Shown here: piece by piece, positions 60,101-64,000 of the stretch
How positions within the stretch are numbered: the first letter of the stretch is position 1
Layout of the letters: each line of letters begins with the position of its first letter
Origin: Tribonema minus
Lineage: Eukaryota; Sar; Xanthophyceae; Tribonematales; Tribonemataceae
Assembly (NCBI GenBank): GCA_017506865.1
Contig: JAFCMP010000075.1
Location: 62,001 to 126,000 of the forward strand
DNA: 64,000 bases
Direction of reading: 5' to 3'
Notes under the pieces: model-generated
Told to the model about the DNA's origin: nothing
Seen by the model: the letters and a program-made list of their open reading frames with translations, nothing else
Databases searched by the model: none
Made by a program: the position numbers and the translations under genes

Positions 60101-63100
60101 TAGAATAGCCCCAAGCGAGGCTGAATGTAATGTCAATTCAGAGTTCGTGGACAGCTGTGACTTTGCTCAACGCACGTTCCTACTGAGACTCACACTTCGA
60201 GCGACCCACAGCAGCAGTGCTTGCCTGTGCCGTTCGGCGGCCTTTTCGATTCGCTTGTCTGCGGAATACAGCGCGCGTGTGTCGCACGTGCCAGTCGGCG
60301 AACGCATGTATTGCAGCATATGTGCCGCAGTGGTTGCGCGTGTGCTGCGGCGAGCGCTGCCTCCCCCAACGGAGCGTCACACTTGCGCACGCCATTGCGC
60401 ACTGGCATGTACTCCCTTGGTCCGTCTGGGGCAGCTGCAAGCTGCTACCGCTGACGGCGGTGGCGTCGTCGATCAACGACGATGCCGCCGCTGTGGTCGG
60501 ACACCGCTGCCGCCGCAGCGCCTGCAGCGAATGAGTACACGCTGCAGGCGCAGCTTTGCTCAAAACAGTACATCACCTAGGGATGGTCGAGCGCGCCCAG
60601 AAGCAACGCTGAGCAGCGTGAGGGCAGCGGTGCTGGTGTTCGGTCATCGCGATTTGTTTGCTGGACCGCCGATATTGCGATTGTTTTCTGAATTATACTC
60701 GCGCTTACTAATGAACAATATCTTAACAGTAGCACCAAATACCAGCTGGCGAAAGCTTCGGCAAATTGCATGAGCATACAACGTTGCTGCTCAGATCAAC
60801 CACATCCCTCGTCCCTTGCCCCCCCCACACCATTTACCTTGCTGCATTATCTTGTCTTCTATATCAGGCGATACAGTGGCCGTATAACCTGTACTCACTG
60901 TTCAAGGGCCTGTCCCGCACAGCGTGCCTGCACATATCATATTGTAACATATGATGAATGTCATTCGCAGCAGTGCGCGGCGTGCCTGTGCGTATGGTGC
61001 ACGTACACCTTCGCGCGTCCTTCGCAGCGGTGCCCAAGACACGTAGAACGTGGCACTAATCGCCGCCAGGTCTCTCGCCGTGCAAGGTGGCGCTGCGGCC
61101 GGACCATCCGTACCCGCTGTCTGAGCGTCTCTCCAGCGCGGCGTGCCTGTACATGGATTTTGTGAACCTGGTGTACGCGGAACTCGTGCATCCGGAGGAC
61201 AGCCGCTTCCCTCATTTCGAGCTCTGACTCGCCCCCGTTGAGCTCTGACGTCGCCCCCTCTTGAGGCTGTGACGGCGCGCGTGGCGGCATGCATGTCTCG
61301 ATCGCCGCACGCGCAAGCACACGCGCACACAGCACAGGTTCGGGAGGGGGGGGGGTGGGGGGAGGAGCGCAGCGCCGCACGCACACTTGCCGTGACTGCC
61401 CTTGCGCAGTGCTCGCTGGCGGCATCTGTCCATGGCAGCGGCCGCCGCTGCTGCTGCTACTGCTGCTGCTTCCGCCGTCCCTGAGTAGCTGCAACCGCAG
61501 CGGCTGCAGGCACCCGAGATGAGCATCATCCGAGGCGGCGGGGGCGGCAGCGGCGGCAGCAGCAGCAGCTGCAGCAGTGGCAGCAGCAGCGGCAGCGGCG
61601 GCAATGGCAGCGGCGGCGGCGCGGCGCACCAATTGCACATAAAGTTGAACACACTGCCAGAAAAGAACAAACAGACGCACCCGCGCGCACGCACACGGGA
61701 CCACCGAGGTGCTTGCAATCACGCACAACACTGGCAGCAGCTACTGAGCACATTTTCTCACTCTTTATGTAGCGTGTTCCTACGTCCGGGGGGGCGCGCT
61801 GCCCATCCTTGAGTGTTTCAGCGGTGGGGGGAGCGCCCCCCCGATCTCTGTTTCCATGTGATAGGTTTTGCTGTAGCAGACTTTCGTGTAGTATTTCTGC
61901 ACCGTTGGTACGGTTTGGCTAGGATGGCCTAGGGACAGGTGGGAGAGTGGGCCGATTGCTGCACTTCAACCACAAGCACACACGTGGGAAGGTTAGAGGT
62001 CTCTCTGTGGATGTTTGTACGTCGCCTTCGCTTTGAGCTGGTGCCACACACACACACACACACGCGCGGGAGGAGGGGAGGGGGGGGGGGGGGGGGGGGG
62101 AAGCAGAAAGGCGGTGTAATCTGAAGTCATCGCAGCACTTGTGAGTGCCGTGTGTGTGTTTGCTGCGCTTGCATTTTGCCCGTATGGTGCCTGGTTCTGC
62201 GTACTTCACCAACCTGGTGTCGAGAGACCGGTGTATGGTGTGGTGTGGATAGTTCGCACTTGAGAGTGAGGATCGAGCGTGCATTGCGCGTCAGCGGACC
62301 GTCCACGCACGGCAGGATGAGAGCACAGTGACTGCGCTGGCGGCAGTGCTGCAGAGCCCGGCGGTGGGGAGCCCTCAGGCTCAGGAGTGCATGCAAGCTG
62401 CCGCCGCGGCGACTGCCGCCGCAGCGACGGCCGCCGCCTTTGTGGAGAGTGTGCTATGCTACAGATGGCACGGCGAGTTCAACACAGCAAGTTGAAGTCA
62501 GACTGACTCGGTCTTATGGTGTAGTGGCAGCACTTGATAGTGAGGATCGAGCGTGCAGCGCGCGTCAGCGGGCCGTCAACACACCATGGCACGACGAGAG
62601 CACAGTGACTGCGCTGGCGGCAGTGCAGTGCCCGGCAGTGGGGAGCCCTCAGGCTCAGGAGTGCATGCAAGCTGCCGCCGCGGCGACTGCCGCCGCAGCG
62701 ACGGCCGCCGCCTTTGTGGAGAGTGTGCTATGCTACAGATGGCACGGCGAGTTCAACACAGCAAGTTGAAGTCAGACTGACTCGGTCTTATGGTGTAGTG
62801 GCAGCACTTGATAGTGAGGATCGAGCGTGCAGCGCGCGTCAGCGGGCCGTCAACACACCATGGCACGACGAGAGCACAGTGACTGCGCTGGCGGCCGTGC
62901 AGTGCCCGGCAGTGGGGAGCCCTCAGGCTCAGGAGTGCATGCAAGCTGCCGCCGCGGCGACTGCCGCCGCAGCGACGGCCGCCGCCTTTGTGCAGAGTGT
63001 GCTATGCTACAGATAGCGCGGCCGGCGAGTTCAACACAGCAAGTTGAAGTCAGACTGACTCGCTCTTATGGTGTAGTGGCAGCACTTGATAGTGAGGATC

Positions 63101-64000
63101 GAGCGTGCAGCGCGCGTCAGCGGGCCGTCAACACATCATGGCACGACGAGAGCACAGTGACTGCGCTGGCGGCCGTGCAGTGCCCGGCAGTGGGGAGCCC
63201 TCAGGCTCAGGAGTGCATGCAAGCTGCCGCCGCGGCGACTGCCGCCGCAGCGACGGCCGCCGCCTTTGTGGAGAGTGTGCTATGCTACAGATGGCACGGC
63301 GAGTTCAACACAGCAAGTTGAAGTCAGACTGACTCGGTCTTATGGTGTAGTGGCAGCACTTGATAGTGAGGATCGAGCGTGCAGCGCGCGTCAGCGGGCC
63401 GTCAACACACCATGGCACGACGAGAGCACAGTGACTGCGCTGGCGGCAGTGCAGTGCCCGGCAGTGGGGAGCCCTCAGGCTCAGGAGTGCATGCAAGCTG
63501 CCGCCGCGGCGACTGCCGCCGCAGCGACGGCCGCCGCCTTTGTGGAGAGTGTGCTATGCTACAGATGGCACGGCGAGTTCAACACAGCAAGTTGAAGTCA
63601 GACTGACTCGGTCTTATGGTGTAGTGGCAGCACTTGATAGTGAGGATCGAGCGTGCAGCGCGCGTCAGCGGGCCGTCAACACACCATGGCACGACGAGAG
63701 CACAGTGACTGCGCTGGCGGCCGTGCAGTGCCCGGCAGTGGGGAGCCCTCAGGCTCAGGAGTGCATGCAAGCTGCCGCCGCGGCGACTGCCGCCGCAGCG
63801 ACGGCCGCCGCCTTTGTGCAGAGTGTGCTATGCTACAGATAGCGCGGCCGGCGAGTTCAACACAGCAAGTTGAAGTCAGACTGACTCGCTCTTATGGTGT
63901 AGTGGCAGCACTTGATAGTGAGGATCGAGCGTGCAGCGCGCGTCAGCGGGCCGTCAACACACCATGGCACGACGAGAGCACAGTGACTGCGCTGGCGGCC
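57172..64000 (+). CDS. Unknown multi-exon gene with duplicated exons, runs off the right edge
   Basis: A series of plus-strand blocks with good splice borders. 57172-57225 (AVAFLDHFKQINYVEEYQ) joins in phase 0 to 57290-57588 (AATWSSLRPP.., a Gly/Ser/Asn-rich run, MFWEWRSHRYVVASHGAMRI). Further blocks are 58247-58403 (DIGAMMDLLLSLWQHGSANF), 59445-59525 (RRVHRFAEFMSSCDFVQ), 60868 onward (AIQWPYNLYSLFKGLS) and 61070-61170 (LSERLSSAACLYMDFVNL). The last joins in phase 0 to 62253-62448 and then to the 192-nt tandem exons. Between these blocks are decayed copies of the same exons. I cannot name the family; the helical, Ala-rich text suggests a large scaffold protein. Whether all blocks belong to one working gene is uncertain. 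Confidence 0.4.
57590..58960. repeat. Degenerate tandem repeats
   Basis: Two kinds. First, CGTC(T/C)TGA(G/A)GTA(T/C) endings recur at about 57600, 57930 and 58050 within longer similar units, each resembling an exon end plus donor. Second, from 58390 to 58920 a roughly 100-bp unit recurs with GTACTGCGTCCTAGGTGCGT and GCGTTGAAGTTGCATGGC. Copies are strongly diverged. Confidence 0.6.
59246..60190. repeat. Diverged copies of exon-like segments
   Basis: GATAGTGCTGCTG..GCAGGGCTCTGC occurs at about 59259-59306 and 59408-59452. EF(M/V)(S/D)SCDF(V/A)Q is coded at about 59496-59525 and again at 60140-60172. CATTGACATCA..TGTA motifs recur at 59550, 59612 and 60088. Together they suggest old local duplication of an exon and its flanks. 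Confidence 0.5.
62080..62100 (+). repeat. Poly-G run next to a CA microsatellite
   Basis: 21 consecutive G at 62080-62100, preceded by GGAGG runs, with (CA)n at 62045-62063. Length in the assembly may be unreliable. Confidence 0.9.
62253..64000 (+). repeat. Tandem array of 274/278-bp units, each with one 192-nt exon
   Basis: Exons: 62253-62448 (older copy with 4 extra bases), 62531-62722, 62805-62996, 63083-63274, 63357-63548, 63631-63822 and one cut by the edge from 63909. Introns are 82 or 86 bases (GTGTGCTATG to GTGTAGTGGCAG). The coding part is always 192 nt, phase 1 at both ends, giving LDSEDRACSARQRAVN, STVTALAAVQCPAVGSPQAQ, then an Ala/Thr run and AAAF. The 4-base length difference falls inside the intron. 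Copies 4-5 repeat copies 1-2, so the order has an 826-bp higher period. Confidence 0.85.

Noticed and set aside
61212-61731. Minus-strand frames rich in Ala, Leu and Pro
   Set aside because: Low-complexity GCC/GCT runs; no splice-consistent neighbours or family match.
62253-64000. CRISPR-like regular array
   Set aside because: Units are 274-278 bp with near-identical content throughout and no unique spacers; the host is eukaryotic.
1-64000. tRNA and rRNA genes
   Set aside because: I looked for GGTTCGAAT-type T-arms with matching acceptor stems and found none by eye; a tRNAscan run would be decisive.

Overview
The window reads as nuclear DNA of a eukaryote, most likely a green alga. Genes are split by many introns with clean GT-AG (once GC-AG) borders. 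One protein has a plausible plastid transit peptide, an LC8-type dynein light chain hints at a flagellate lineage, and TTAGGG-type motifs and CTTGAAGTTGAAG-like motifs are scattered through non-coding DNA. No bacterial operons, CRISPR arrays or rRNA genes were seen. All exon borders below were placed by eye from homology, splice motifs and reading phase, without transcript data.

Layout. 1-4503: no recognisable gene. 4504-10464 (-): DRG1-type GTPase, 10 exons. 10880-13559 (+): SAE1/AOS1, the small subunit of the SUMO-activating enzyme, divergent from DRG1 across about 415 bp. 14138-17094 (+): predicted plastid multi-pass membrane protein of unknown function, 6 exons. 18873-42979 (-): a 24-exon, about 2970-residue ATRX-type chromatin remodeller with an N-terminal ADD zinc domain and a DEGH-box SNF2 motor; its phases close exactly over 8913 coding bases. 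43176-43865 (+): tRNA-splicing endonuclease subunit Sen54, 196 bp from the ATRX start. 45487-45973 (-): LC8-family dynein light chain. 46801-47181 (-): last exons of an unrecognised gene.

From about 48 kb the window becomes accessory and repetitive. 48635-52554 is a Ty3/gypsy-type LTR retrotransposon (sense on the minus strand) with two 381-bp LTRs differing at about five sites, a 4-bp target duplication and a polypurine tract. It lacks gag and reverse transcriptase and keeps the end of RNase H, the integrase and a chromodomain-like tail. Next to its 5' LTR is a 24-base sequence perfectly complementary to a stretch inside the LTR, as expected for a self-priming (Tf1-like) element. 53.4-55.8 kb holds two copies of an unknown gene facing each other, at least one of them broken. 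From about 57 kb to the right edge there are exon-like pieces of an unknown plus-strand gene. It ends in a tandem array of 274/278-bp units, each carrying one 192-nt exon of symmetrical phase, so that every added unit would add 64 residues in frame.

Functional themes in the left two thirds are chromatin remodelling (ATRX), SUMO activation (SAE1), translation-linked GTPase activity (DRG1) and tRNA splicing (Sen54). In animals ATRX acts at repeats and telomeres. Here its introns carry long hairpins, G-rich tracts and telomere-like motifs, but whether these matter to its regulation is speculation.
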